Shown here: positions 1 to 8,721 of the stretch, piece after piece
Numbering within the stretch: position 1 is the stretch's first letter
Layout of the letters: each line of letters opens with the position of its first letter
Source of the DNA: Clostridia bacterium
GTDB taxonomy: Bacteria; Bacillota; Clostridia; Christensenellales; Aristaeellaceae
Direction of reading: 5' to 3'
Assembly: GCA_017545905.1 (NCBI GenBank)
Contig: JAFWXL010000053.1
Coordinates: 25,309 to 89,308 of the forward strand
DNA: 64,000 nt
Made by a program: the position numbers and the translations under genes
Notes under the pieces: generated by a model
The model's input: only the letters and a program-made list of their open reading frames with translations
Told to the model about the DNA's origin: nothing
Databases searched by the model: none

Positions 1-723
1 CAGGTTTCCGTGATCCGCCGTGATCATCACGACGTAATCCTTTGCAGCAGCTTCTTTGACCAGTTTAGCAAGATTCTCGCTCACACATTTTGCCGCCTCC
101 AGCTTCGCGCCATTGTCGGACGTATGGCCGATCACGTCGCCATTGGCAAAGTTGACGACCGCAAAGTCATGCTTACCCAGCTCGCTGATCACCTTCTCTG
201 TGACCTCCGGCAGGCTCAGCTGCGGCACCGTTTCAAACTTCACGCCTCTCGGTGACGGAATGCGGATATCCGTCTCTCCCGGATACGGCTCATTGTTGCC
301 GCCGTTGAAAAAGAACGTCACATGCGCGTATTTTTCCGATTCCGCACAGTGCAGCTGCGTCTTTCCCGCCTCGCTGAGCGCCTGCGCCAGCGTGTCGGTC
401 AGCTTAGCCGGGCCGAATGCCACCGGCATGCCTGCAAATTTCTCATGATATAACGTGAACAGCACAAAATGCAGATCCCTGCGCTGCTCGCGCTGCACAG
501 CAGAAAATGCACTGTCTGTAAACATCTCTGTCAGTTCGATTTCACGTTCGCCGCGCCGGCAGCAGAACACGACCGTGTCTCCGTCCTGCACCTTGCCTAC
601 CGGCGTTCCCTGCGCATCAACAGCCACAAGCGGCTCCATGTAATAATCAGCGCCGCCCTGAGCATATGCTTCTTTGATTGCAGCGGCCAGGCTGACGCCG
701 CCGCGTTCTTTTTTGACCGCCAT
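1..723 (-). CDS. Cofactor-independent phosphoglycerate mutase, C-terminal part (N-terminal third absent; runs off left edge)
   Basis: The translation matches the middle and C-terminal parts of 2,3-bisphosphoglycerate-independent phosphoglycerate mutase, which interconverts 3- and 2-phosphoglycerate. Visible landmarks are the paired arginines of the substrate site (CRRGER), the SEKYAHVTFFFNGG block with its lysine, the metal site FANGDVIGH and, at the window edge, the second metal site ITADHGN. The frame opens at an ATG with an AGGGAG ribosome site and lies 1 nt after the upstream gene, so it looks like the last gene of the ABC operon. In the usual enzyme about 200 residues precede this point and carry the catalytic serine and several ligands. 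They are missing, and an in-frame TGA at 787-789 excludes an upstream extension. It could be a pseudogene, an inactive paralogue or one half of a split enzyme. The 3' end is not visible. Confidence 0.8.
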   Translation of the reverse strand, partial: MAVKKERGGVSLAAAIKEAYAQGGADYYMEPLVAVDAQGTPVGKVQDGDTVVFCCRRGEREIELTEMFTDSAFSAVQREQRRDLHFVLFTLYHEKFAGMPVAFGPAKLTDTLAQALSEAGKTQLHCAESEKYAHVTFFFNGGNNEPYPGETDIRIPSPRGVKFETVPQLSLPEVTEKVISELGKHDFAVVNFANGDVIGHTSDNGAKLEAAKCVSENLAKLVKEAAAKDYVVMITADHGNL

Positions 724-724
724 A

Positions 725-1273
725 TTATTTTTCTCCCTCTCTGCAGTAAAAACTCTGCCGCATTTTCGGCTTTTCTGCCTTTTCCATCATCTCGCGCATT
801 TCCTTCACATACCTGCGCCATACATAGCAGGTAGCCCCTGCGCCCATCGTCAGCGGGACAACGGCAAGCTGAATAAACAGCGTAAAGAAGAAACCATACT
901 CCCCGATTTCAAGCACGCAAAGCGTCAATCCTCCCAAGACAAGAAACGCAAACACGAGGAATGCAAACGCAGCAGGCGCAAGCGCCTTATTCCGTGCAGC
1001 TCTCTGGCAAAGCAGGCAAATCGCCGTACCCAGAACCGAAGGGAGGATACATTCCAGCACGCCGGCAAGCAGCGGCGAAACGCCCGCAAACAGATGCTCA
1101 ATCGGATCAATCAGCAGCACAAAGCTAAGGCCGTATGCGGCGAGGAACACGAAGCTCAAGGCAAACGCATAGAGCAGAAACGTACTTTTAATCTTTCCGT
1201 TCTCAACGAGTGTGAACATATCCCAGAAAGTGTGTTTCTTTTCCGCTGCCACCTGCTGTGTCCTCCGCCGCAT
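725..1273 (-). CDS. Small polytopic membrane protein, unknown function
   Basis: This encodes 182 residues with about four hydrophobic membrane segments (roughly residues 30-55, 65-90, 108-130 and 133-155) and short charged ends. I do not recognise the family. It sits between the substrate-binding protein gene (42 nt upstream) and the phosphoglycerate mutase fragment (1 nt downstream), so it is probably transcribed with the ABC operon. The ATG at 1273 has only a weak ribosome site. A GGAGG lies about 20 nt upstream, too far to be ideal. Because it travels with an ABC system it could be an accessory membrane component, but nothing in the sequence proves that. Confidence 0.6.
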   Translation of the reverse strand: MRRRTQQVAAEKKHTFWDMFTLVENGKIKSTFLLYAFALSFVFLAAYGLSFVLLIDPIEHLFAGVSPLLAGVLECILPSVLGTAICLLCQRAARNKALAPAAFAFLVFAFLVLGGLTLCVLEIGEYGFFFTLFIQLAVVPLTMGAGATCYVWRRYVKEMREMMEKAEKPKMRQSFYCREGEK

Positions 1274-1315
1274 ACGGCTCAGTTATTTCTTATTTCCTCC
1301 ACTCGGGGATGCGTT

Positions 1316-2539
1316 TTACTTGGTAAACGCGTCGCTCCAGTAGACCCAGAAATCGTTGATGTCGAGATAGGTGTCGTAAACTTCCTGCGTATTCAGGGCC
1401 ACGATCTGAATCTGGTCGAGACCGATCTCGTTGGACTCGTCCACATAGTCGTCGCGCATGAACCAGCAGCCCAGGCGGGTGAACACGTCAAGCGCCTTGG
1501 TGTCGCCGTTCGCGCCGCCCATCAGGTAGTGCATGAACAGGCGCGCGCCATACGGATTGTCGGTCTGCGTCACGAGATAGAGATTCTTCGGGTTGGAGAG
1601 AGACGCATAAGGCTTCATCTCGGTGACCCAAGCCAGCGGCCAGTTGTTCTCATCGCGCTGGTCAAGCTTGTTGGCAGTGGCAAAGCCCAGCGCCGGAACC
1701 TCGGATTCCGCAACAGCCTGTACGATTTCATCGCCGTCAGAGATAAAGCCGACTTCGAGCTGCGCCAGACGATAGAGGAACTCATACGCAGCATTCTTCT
1801 CCGGAACCGGGATCACAGTCGCGTCATAGGTGTACTCCAGCTCCTTGCCGTACTTCTCCAGATAAGCAGCTTCGAGCTCGTCGGAGTAGCACGCCAGGTT
1901 TGCATAGAACGCCATGTAAGAGGTGTCGCCGGAGATATTCTTGCAGTAGATCTTGAACTTCTGGACGCCGTTTTCGTCGAGCTCAATGATGTCCCACCAG
2001 TTGTCAATCGGCGCGCCGTCCGGGAACTGGGCAGTGTTATAGAACCAGATGTTCAGGGCTTCGTACAGCGGCAGGGCTTCCTGCAGCTTCTCAGCCGGGA
2101 TGTGCGCGATCACTTCGTCCGGATAATAGGCCTGCACCCAGCCGTCCGGATACCATTCATTGTAAATGGTAGCAACAGCGTCATTGACCGCCAGCACGTC
2201 CGCGGTGATATTGCCGGTGTCCTGCTCGGTGGCAACCTTCTCCTGAATCTCGGACGGCGTCAGGGTGTAGTTTTCAACCTTCAGTTCAGGATACTCAGCC
2301 ATGAACTTATCGGCAGCCTTGGCCATCTTGCTGGTTTCGGAATAGATGACGATCGGGCCCTTTTCTTCCTTAGCCTTCTCATAGAGCTCGGCAGCAGTCA
2401 GGCTGTTGAGCTCCGGATCAGCCAGCGCGATGCTGGCGCTCACTTCAAGGCCGGACGGGAGCGTGACGGTCTCTGCCAGCGAAGCGAGCGGGCACAGCGT
2501 CAGGCAGAGCACAGTGACGAGGATCAGGATCTTCTTCAT
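1316..2539 (-). CDS. ABC transporter substrate-binding protein (family 1, Fe3+/AfuA-like)
   Basis: This 407-residue protein starts with a signal peptide (MKKILILVTVLC followed by an AxA-type site near residue 22) and has no lipobox cysteine. The body resembles extracellular solute-binding proteins of the iron(III)/2-aminoethylphosphonate/spermidine group: an IVIYSETS strand near the N-terminus, then a two-lobed fold with ADVLAVND and LNIWFYNT segments. It should capture solute outside the membrane for the permease and ATPase encoded just upstream in the same operon. AAAGGAG lies 7 nt before the ATG. The ligand cannot be deduced: iron, a phosphonate, a polyamine or a sugar phosphate are all possible for this family. 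Confidence 0.85.
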   Translation of the reverse strand: MKKILILVTVLCLTLCPLASLAETVTLPSGLEVSASIALADPELNSLTAAELYEKAKEEKGPIVIYSETSKMAKAADKFMAEYPELKVENYTLTPSEIQEKVATEQDTGNITADVLAVNDAVATIYNEWYPDGWVQAYYPDEVIAHIPAEKLQEALPLYEALNIWFYNTAQFPDGAPIDNWWDIIELDENGVQKFKIYCKNISGDTSYMAFYANLACYSDELEAAYLEKYGKELEYTYDATVIPVPEKNAAYEFLYRLAQLEVGFISDGDEIVQAVAESEVPALGFATANKLDQRDENNWPLAWVTEMKPYASLSNPKNLYLVTQTDNPYGARLFMHYLMGGANGDTKALDVFTRLGCWFMRDDYVDESNEIGLDQIQIVALNTQEVYDTYLDINDFWVYWSDAFTK

Positions 2540-2615
2540 GATGGTTCTCCTTTCTTATTTGGGGTGTCGATCAAACCGGCATGCCAGCCGGATGAAGCTA
2601 AAGCAAAAGAGAAAA

Positions 2616-3731
2616 TCAGACGGCAAACTTGACCAGCTTTTCGGACTTCGCATCGTAGACGTTGAACTTGTCCGGGTCGATCTTCAGATACACCGGCTGG
2701 TTCATGGTGTACATCTGAATGCCGATCTGCTTGACAAGCAGTTCATCCTCGCTGCAAACGACGGTGATCAGTGTTTCGGAGCCAGCCGGCTGGTCAGCAT
2801 AAACCTTCGCTTCAACCATGCCCTCGCCAGCTTCCCTGTGCATCTCGATCTGCTCGGGGCGGATACCGATCACACAGTCGAATTCGCCTGCGGGCGCCGC
2901 TTCTGTGACGTCCTTCTTCGGGAAAGTGAAATTGCCGAGGCTGCAGGCAACCTTCATCTCGCCGCCCTCGTACTTCGCCTTTCCGTTGATGAAGTTAATG
3001 CGCGGGTTGCCGATAAAATCCGCAGCCATGAGCGTCGCCGGATTGGTATACAGATCCAGCGGCTTGGCCACCTGAATCAGCTCGCCCGCAGAGAACAGAG
3101 CGATCTTCGTGGACATCGTCATGGCCTCGATCTGGTCATGGGTAACGTAGATGATCGTGGTGCCCATCTCGTTGTGCAAACGCTTGAGCTCAGCACGCAT
3201 GTCGATGCGCAGCTTCGCGTCGAGGTTGGAAAGCGGCTCGTCGAGCAGCAGGATCTTGGAATGACCCGCAATCGCGCGCGCCATCGCCACGCGCTGCTGC
3301 TGGCCGCCGGAGAGCTCGCTGGGATAGCGGTCGGCATACTGCGCGATGCGCATCTTTTCAAGCGCATCCATGACCTGCATCTTGATCTGTTCCTTCTTCA
3401 TCTTCTTAATCTTGAGACCGAAGGCAACGTTGTCAAACACGGTCATATGCGGCCACAGCGCATAGCTCTGGAACACCAGATTGAGTTCGCGCTTACCCGG
3501 CTCAAGAAAGAACGCGTCATTTGCGTTGATCACTTCCTTGCCGTCCATGGTCATGGTGCCGTTCTGCGGCTTTTCAAGGCCGGAGATGATGCGCAGCGTC
3601 GTCGTCTTGCCGCAGCCGGACGGGCCCAGAAGCGTCATGAAATCGCCGTCCTCAATCGTGAGGTTCAGATTCTTAAGGACATGGTTATTGCCGTAAAATT
3701 TATCGATATTCTTCAGTTCAATTCTTCCCAC
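2616..3731 (-). CDS. ABC transporter ATP-binding protein (FbpC/PotA/UgpC type)
   Basis: This 371-residue ATPase powers import through the adjacent fused permease. Walker A GPSGCGKTT is at residues 36-44, the signature LSGGQQQR at about 139-146, Walker B ILLLDEPLSNLD follows, and the switch histidine is in VTHDQIEAM. The last ~120 residues form a TOBE-like regulatory region, as in Fe3+, spermidine and sugar importers. The start is GTG at 3731, preceded by an AAGGAAGG site 8 nt away. It lies 26 nt after the permease gene and 76 nt before the binding-protein gene, in the order permease, ATPase, binding protein. Confidence 0.92.
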   Translation of the reverse strand: MGRIELKNIDKFYGNNHVLKNLNLTIEDGDFMTLLGPSGCGKTTTLRIISGLEKPQNGTMTMDGKEVINANDAFFLEPGKRELNLVFQSYALWPHMTVFDNVAFGLKIKKMKKEQIKMQVMDALEKMRIAQYADRYPSELSGGQQQRVAMARAIAGHSKILLLDEPLSNLDAKLRIDMRAELKRLHNEMGTTIIYVTHDQIEAMTMSTKIALFSAGELIQVAKPLDLYTNPATLMAADFIGNPRINFINGKAKYEGGEMKVACSLGNFTFPKKDVTEAAPAGEFDCVIGIRPEQIEMHREAGEGMVEAKVYADQPAGSETLITVVCSEDELLVKQIGIQMYTMNQPVYLKIDPDKFNVYDAKSEKLVKFAV

Positions 3732-3757
3732 GGTTTCTGCCTTCCTTTCTGAGCGCC

Positions 3758-5578
3758 TCAGCCCATGCTCTTGCTGATGTCTGCGTGGAATACCTTATTG
3801 GCAATCAGGTACGACAACATAATGAACACAACCATTACGATGGAGATTGCATCCGCCATCTGCGGCAGCGCATCCGCCGAGTATACGAACGCCAGATAAG
3901 AGAGCGTACGGGTACTGGGCGTCATCAGCAGGGCGATGACATCGAGCTCCTTGGCGATGGTGATAAACACCAGCATCATGCCGGAAAGGAAGCCGTTCTT
4001 GGACAGCGGAAGCACAATCCTGAAAATCCGCTGCCAGAAGCTCGCTCCGGCTACATCCGCCGCCTCTTCAAGCTCAGTGCTGATCTGCATCATATTTGCC
4101 ATGCCCGAGCGGGAGGCAAACGGGAAGTGCTTGACCACACTGACCAGCACAACCAGCGCAAATGTGCCATAGAGCGAAGGGATCGGTCCATGCTTCACGG
4201 AGAACATGCCCAGGAAGATCGCACCAAAGGCAATCGATGGAATCAGATACGGGACGAAAACCAGCTGCTCAATCAGCGAACCATACCACTTGCCGCGGCC
4301 GCGGGTGGATACATAGCCAAAGAACTGACCGCAGAACGCCGTGATGATCGAGGCGATCACCGTCAGGCGCACGGTATTCCACAGCGCCTTGGTGAAGTCC
4401 GGGTTCTTGAAGATACCCGGGAAGTTGACGTTCTTAGGAGCCTCACTCAGGTCTCCGATCCAGTTATACAGCGTCAAATTGTCCAATCCGTAGCCGGCTC
4501 CGGTACTCACCTGGAAACTCTCCAGCACCAGAATCATCATCGGCACAAACAGCGCCACAATCAGGAACACAATCAGGAAGATCATCAGCGGATACTTTGC
4601 TTTGCCCAGATGCAGCACGTTGCTGTGGCCGCCCTTGCCGCCGATAGTGGCATAGGACTTGCGCGTGCCGGTGATGATCTTATTGGCAAAGATGCAGCCG
4701 GAAGCCATGAAGACCATCAGCAGCGCCATCGCGTAGCCAATGCCCTTCGTACCGGCGCCCAGCGCGTCGTACATGCGGGTGGAAAGCGTGTAATAGCCAA
4801 TGCGCAGACCGAGGTTTGCCGGCACGCCGTACGCGCCGAGCGTCTTGCTCAGCGTCATGATCAGACCGGAAAGCACCGCCGGCAGCACCAGCGGCAGCGT
4901 GATGCTGCGGATAATCTGCAGCTTGTTCGCGCCCTGAATCTCGCCCATCTCCTCCAGCTCGCTGTTGATCGACTGCAGCGTGCCGGAAACCATGATATAC
5001 GAATACGCGTAATAGTGCAGCACCATGACCATGATGATGGCCACCGGACCGTACGCCAGCCAGTCCGGCACGGCTATGCCAAGGCCCTCAAGAAAGCCCG
5101 GAGAGCCGCCGCGCGCATTGCGGAAAACACTCAGCCATGCCATCGACTTGCACCACGACGGGATCATATACGGCACGATAATCAGCAGCGAAAGAACGCT
5201 CTTGCCCGGCAGGTCGCTTCGCACCATCAGCCACGCCATAATGCTGCCAAATGGCACGGCGATCAGGCAAGTGAAGAACGAAATCAGCAGCGAATGAGAA
5301 AGCGGCCGCCAGAATGTCGCCATGGAAAGCTTACTGGCAAACAGGTACTTCCAGTAATACAGCGTAAAATCGCCGACCTGACCGCCTGCGCGCCTCGCTT
5401 CGGCACGGGCAAGCGTAAACGTCGTCTTCAAAACGCTGACCAACGGCACAGCGACCAGACAAATCAGCATCACCAGTGAAATCAGCACAATCAGATTGAA
5501 CGGGTTGGTGACAACACTCAGCACCAGATTCTTGAGCCGCTTCGCCGTCATGGGTTTCTTTGGCGCTTTCCCAGACAC
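3758..5578 (-). CDS. ABC transporter permease, fused two-domain (FbpB/ThiP-like)
   Basis: This is about 606 residues with two binding-protein-dependent permease (MetI-like) domains in one chain, so a single polypeptide can supply the whole membrane channel. Each half carries an EAA-type loop for ATPase contact (ELEEMGEIQGANKLQ in the first, ELEEAADVAGASFWQ in the second) among about twelve membrane segments. The frame is open upstream to a GTG at 5644, but that has a weak ribosome site. I prefer the GTG at 5576-5578, where GAGGTGG lies 4 nt upstream. It is the first gene of the operon, behind an AT-rich leader. The substrate is unknown. Confidence 0.88.
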   Translation of the reverse strand: MSGKAPKKPMTAKRLKNLVLSVVTNPFNLIVLISLVMLICLVAVPLVSVLKTTFTLARAEARRAGGQVGDFTLYYWKYLFASKLSMATFWRPLSHSLLISFFTCLIAVPFGSIMAWLMVRSDLPGKSVLSLLIIVPYMIPSWCKSMAWLSVFRNARGGSPGFLEGLGIAVPDWLAYGPVAIIMVMVLHYYAYSYIMVSGTLQSINSELEEMGEIQGANKLQIIRSITLPLVLPAVLSGLIMTLSKTLGAYGVPANLGLRIGYYTLSTRMYDALGAGTKGIGYAMALLMVFMASGCIFANKIITGTRKSYATIGGKGGHSNVLHLGKAKYPLMIFLIVFLIVALFVPMMILVLESFQVSTGAGYGLDNLTLYNWIGDLSEAPKNVNFPGIFKNPDFTKALWNTVRLTVIASIITAFCGQFFGYVSTRGRGKWYGSLIEQLVFVPYLIPSIAFGAIFLGMFSVKHGPIPSLYGTFALVVLVSVVKHFPFASRSGMANMMQISTELEEAADVAGASFWQRIFRIVLPLSKNGFLSGMMLVFITIAKELDVIALLMTPSTRTLSYLAFVYSADALPQMADAISIVMVVFIMLSYLIANKVFHADISKSMG

Positions 5579-5886
5579 ATGACCACCTCTTTCTAACAGT
5601 CGCGCTGTATATTTCGATACATTTTCTTTCCGGAATCCTAGCACTTTTTCCCATTTTTATTATCTTATCACTGAAAAAGATAAAAATCAATCACTTTAGT
5701 GTTTGTTTCCGGGAATGATATCAATTCTTTATACTGTTTTATCGGATTCCGGTTCCATGCGCCTCTCCATGCCCATTCCTTCATAGAGAGAAAGGCCGTA
5801 TGCCGCCAGAATCCTCGCCGCATACAGCCTTTCTTCCAAAGGAGAAATGAATCTTTCAGACTACAACCGACATTCCGCTCCGCAAA
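5579..5886 (-). promoter_or_regulatory. Intergenic region: terminator of the second ABC operon and AT-rich promoter of the first
   Basis: No gene is supported here. At 5788-5834 an inverted repeat (AAAGGC..GTATGC pairing with GCATAC..GCCTTT, one G-T wobble) follows the end of the ATPase gene at 5887 and looks like a factor-independent terminator on the minus strand, although its T-run is interrupted. From about 5640 to 5760 the DNA is AT-rich and suits a promoter for the permease gene. I could not fix convincing -35 and -10 boxes. Confidence 0.5.
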
Positions 5887-6990
5887 TCAGACCAGCGTCC
5901 TGCGTTCACGCTCCTGCTCGCTGGCGTCCTTCTGTGCAGAGTACCAGATCGGATTGGCAAAGCGAAGATAGCAGGGATCGCCTGCGCGGAACATGTTACG
6001 ATGAGGCGCCTGCACACGCACCGTCTGATCGCCCAGCGCAACGATGTACTCCGTAAAATCTGTCAGGAACACGCGCTTGACCACCGTGCCCGGGATACCT
6101 TCATCTCGGCTGATCTCAATCGTGTTGGGGCGGGTTGCCAGAAGCATTTCCTTTTCGCTCGTCTTGGGAGCGTCCATGCCCAGCGGCGCACTGTGATCGC
6201 CCTTAAGGTAGACCCTGCCGCCGGAGAGTTCGACATGCGTGAAATTCGACTGGCCGAGGAAACTGTGGACAAACTTATCCGTCGGGTTGTTGTACAGCTC
6301 CGTCGGCGTACCGATCTGCTTGACGACGCCCATGTCCATCACCAGCATGCGGTCCGACAGAGCCATCGCCTCGCTCTGATCATGTGTGACGAAAATAATG
6401 GTGAAGTTGAATTCCTTCTGAAGCTTCTTGATTTCAAAGCGCATGGTTTCGCGCAGCTTGGGATCCAGATTGGACAGCGGCTCGTCAAGAAGCATAACCT
6501 TCGGGCTGGTCACAATGGCGCGCGCAAGCGCGATGCGCTGCTGCTGGCCGCCGGACAGATCGGACGGAAAGACCTTCTCCATGCCATCGAGGCTGCAGTG
6601 CTTGAGCGCCTTGGCCACGCGCTCGCGGATCTGCGCGGCAGGCACCTTCTTGACCTTGAGCGGATAAGCGACATTGTCAAAGATATTCATGTGCGGCCAG
6701 ACGGCGAACGCCTGGAACACCATGCCCAGGCCGCGCTCTTCCGGCGGCACATACAGGTTCTTCGAGCGGATGGACACAGGTCTGCCGCCCAGATAGATCT
6801 CGCCCTCAGAGAGATCCTCAAAGCCGGCGATCATACGCAGCGTGGTGGTCTTGCCGCAGCCGGAGGGACCAAGGAAGGAGAAGCATTCGCCTTCCTTGAC
6901 GTTAAGATTGAAATTATCCACCGCGGTAACAGTGCCCAGCGTCTTCGTTGTGAAGCGCTTGGTCACGTTTTTCAGGACAATCTGATCCAT
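5887..6990 (-). CDS. ABC transporter ATP-binding protein (second system, ATPase 1)
   Basis: This is 367 residues of the FbpC/PotA type. Walker A GPSGCGKTT is at 41-49, the signature LSGGQQQR follows, then Walker B VMLLDEPLSNLD, the VTHDQSEAM switch and a TOBE-like tail. It is the last gene of an operon that reads binding protein, ATPase 2, permease, ATPase 1. A GGGAG ribosome site overlaps the end of the permease gene 3 nt upstream. It differs clearly in sequence from the other ATPase of the same operon (8718-9809), so the transporter may use a mixed ATPase pair. A terminator-like hairpin lies just downstream. Confidence 0.9.
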   Translation of the reverse strand: MDQIVLKNVTKRFTTKTLGTVTAVDNFNLNVKEGECFSFLGPSGCGKTTTLRMIAGFEDLSEGEIYLGGRPVSIRSKNLYVPPEERGLGMVFQAFAVWPHMNIFDNVAYPLKVKKVPAAQIRERVAKALKHCSLDGMEKVFPSDLSGGQQQRIALARAIVTSPKVMLLDEPLSNLDPKLRETMRFEIKKLQKEFNFTIIFVTHDQSEAMALSDRMLVMDMGVVKQIGTPTELYNNPTDKFVHSFLGQSNFTHVELSGGRVYLKGDHSAPLGMDAPKTSEKEMLLATRPNTIEISRDEGIPGTVVKRVFLTDFTEYIVALGDQTVRVQAPHRNMFRAGDPCYLRFANPIWYSAQKDASEQERERRTLV

Positions 6991-6993
6991 ACC

Positions 6994-8721
6994 TTACACT
7001 CCCTTCCGGTCGCGGGTGATATACTTGACCACGCCGTTGCAGACCATGATGATGACAATCGCCACGACGGACAGCGCAGCCGCCTGCGTCATGTAGCCGT
7101 TATCGCGCAGGTTCTGAATCGCAACGCCGAGCGTACGGCTGTTGGGGCCGTAAAGCAGGACGGAGGTCGTCAGTTCGCGCATGGCGGGCAGAAACACGAG
7201 GAAGAAGCTGGAAATCATCGCAGGCTTGATCAGCGGCAGCGTCACGTCGGAGAGAGACTCCATGTGCGTCGCGCCGCAGGCACGGCTGGCGTCCTCAAGC
7301 GAGATATGCACCTGCTGCAAAGAAGCCGAGCAGCTCTTGAGCGTATAGGACAGGTAGCGCGCAATATACGCCACAAGGATGATCCAGATGGAGTTATAAA
7401 GCGTGATGCCGAACACCGCGCCGGACCATGCAAGGATACAGCCGATGGCCATAACCGTACCCGGCAGAGAATACGGCAGAACAGCCAGCGTCTCCAGCAG
7501 ACCGCTTCCCCTGGGCTTGACCTTATAGATGACGTAGGAAAGCATGACGCCCAGGAACAGGCAGATAAAGCCGGAGCTGAAGCCGAGGAACAGAGAGTTT
7601 TTGATGGAATCCGTCACGGACTTGTTGCCCACGAGGATCTTCGTATAGTTGGCGAAGGTGAAATTCTCCATTGCAAACGGCAGGCCGTATGCGCGCAGCA
7701 GGCTGACCAGCACGATGATGACCAGCGGCGCAAGGACGACCAGCATCAGGAAAACCAGAGAGAACACCAGCAGCGGATACTTCGCCGCGCGCAGCTTGAT
7801 CAGCGTCGGGCGCATGGACTTACCCTTGATGATGTCATAGCGGCCAGCCTTGAGCAGCTTGCGCTGGACAAACAACGCGATCGATACGACGATCACCAGC
7901 ACGACGGACAGCGCCGTCGCCTCGCGGATTCCCTGGAAATCGCCGCCGGCGCGATTGACCAGATCGACGATCTTTGTGGGCAGCGTGAAGATGTTCTTCG
8001 AGCTGCCGACCATACGCGGAATGCCGTAGTTGGACAGGGACGTGATCAGCACCAGCAGCGTGCCGGAGGAAATCGCAGGAATCGTCAGCGGAAGCGTGAT
8101 CGTGCGAATGACGTGCCACTGCCTCGCACCGGCAATGCGGGCAGATTCCTCCAGCGTCGGGTCCATACGCTCAAGCGCAGAAACCACCTGCATATACACA
8201 AACGGGAAGTAATATACAACCTCGATAACGATGATGCCCCATATCGTATTGATATTGAAAGGCGCATTTTTGAGATTGAATATATCCATGAGGAACCGGT
8301 TCACATAGCCGCCGCGGCCCGAGAACATCATATCCCATGCCATCGCGGCAAGGAACGGCGGGATCATGAACGGGATAGAGAAGAGCCAGCGCATCAGGCC
8401 CTTCATCGGAATGTCGCTGCGGCCAAGCAGCCATGCAAAGAACACGCCGATGATTGTCGCAAAGATTGTAGAAACCACCGCAATGATGACGGTATTCTTC
8501 ATAGCCGCGAGGTTCTCTTCGCGGAAGATGACGCGGCGGAACATCTCCAGATCGATCTGTGTGCCGTCCCAGAATGTGTTGTAGATGATCATGACCACAG
8601 GCAGGATGACGACCGTTGTCATGATCAGGAAACACAGCGCCGTCATCGCCTGATCAAGGCCGAAGCGCTTGCCGTCCTGGCGGGCAAGATCAGAGTTTTT
8701 TCTGGTGAAGGACATACTCAT
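6994..8721 (-). CDS. ABC transporter permease, fused two-domain (second system)
   Basis: This 575-residue membrane protein has two permease domains and about twelve membrane segments. ATPase-contacting loops are visible in both halves (LEESARIAGARQWH and LEDASRACGATHME). A GGGGGAGG ribosome site precedes the ATG, and the gene overlaps the end of ATPase 2 by 4 nt, which indicates translational coupling. The family is that of iron(III), 2-aminoethylphosphonate and thiamine importers. The cargo cannot be read from the sequence. Confidence 0.9.
   Translation of the reverse strand: MSMSFTRKNSDLARQDGKRFGLDQAMTALCFLIMTTVVILPVVMIIYNTFWDGTQIDLEMFRRVIFREENLAAMKNTVIIAVVSTIFATIIGVFFAWLLGRSDIPMKGLMRWLFSIPFMIPPFLAAMAWDMMFSGRGGYVNRFLMDIFNLKNAPFNINTIWGIIVIEVVYYFPFVYMQVVSALERMDPTLEESARIAGARQWHVIRTITLPLTIPAISSGTLLVLITSLSNYGIPRMVGSSKNIFTLPTKIVDLVNRAGGDFQGIREATALSVVLVIVVSIALFVQRKLLKAGRYDIIKGKSMRPTLIKLRAAKYPLLVFSLVFLMLVVLAPLVIIVLVSLLRAYGLPFAMENFTFANYTKILVGNKSVTDSIKNSLFLGFSSGFICLFLGVMLSYVIYKVKPRGSGLLETLAVLPYSLPGTVMAIGCILAWSGAVFGITLYNSIWIILVAYIARYLSYTLKSCSASLQQVHISLEDASRACGATHMESLSDVTLPLIKPAMISSFFLVFLPAMRELTTSVLLYGPNSRTLGVAIQNLRDNGYMTQAAALSVVAIVIIMVCNGVVKYITRDRKGV

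Noticed and set aside
721-1273. A hidden N-terminal half of phosphoglycerate mutase upstream of the fragment, joined by frameshift
   Set aside because: The upstream DNA encodes a different membrane protein; the in-frame extension stops at TGA 787-789 and does not resemble the enzyme.
674-2632. Long open frame on the plus strand opposite the binding-protein and membrane-protein genes
   Set aside because: It lies antisense to well-supported genes and its translation is rich in Arg/His/Val with no domain; it is a codon-bias shadow. The same applies to the long plus-strand frames at 6001-8751, 24193-26919, 47466-51095 and 54231-57302.
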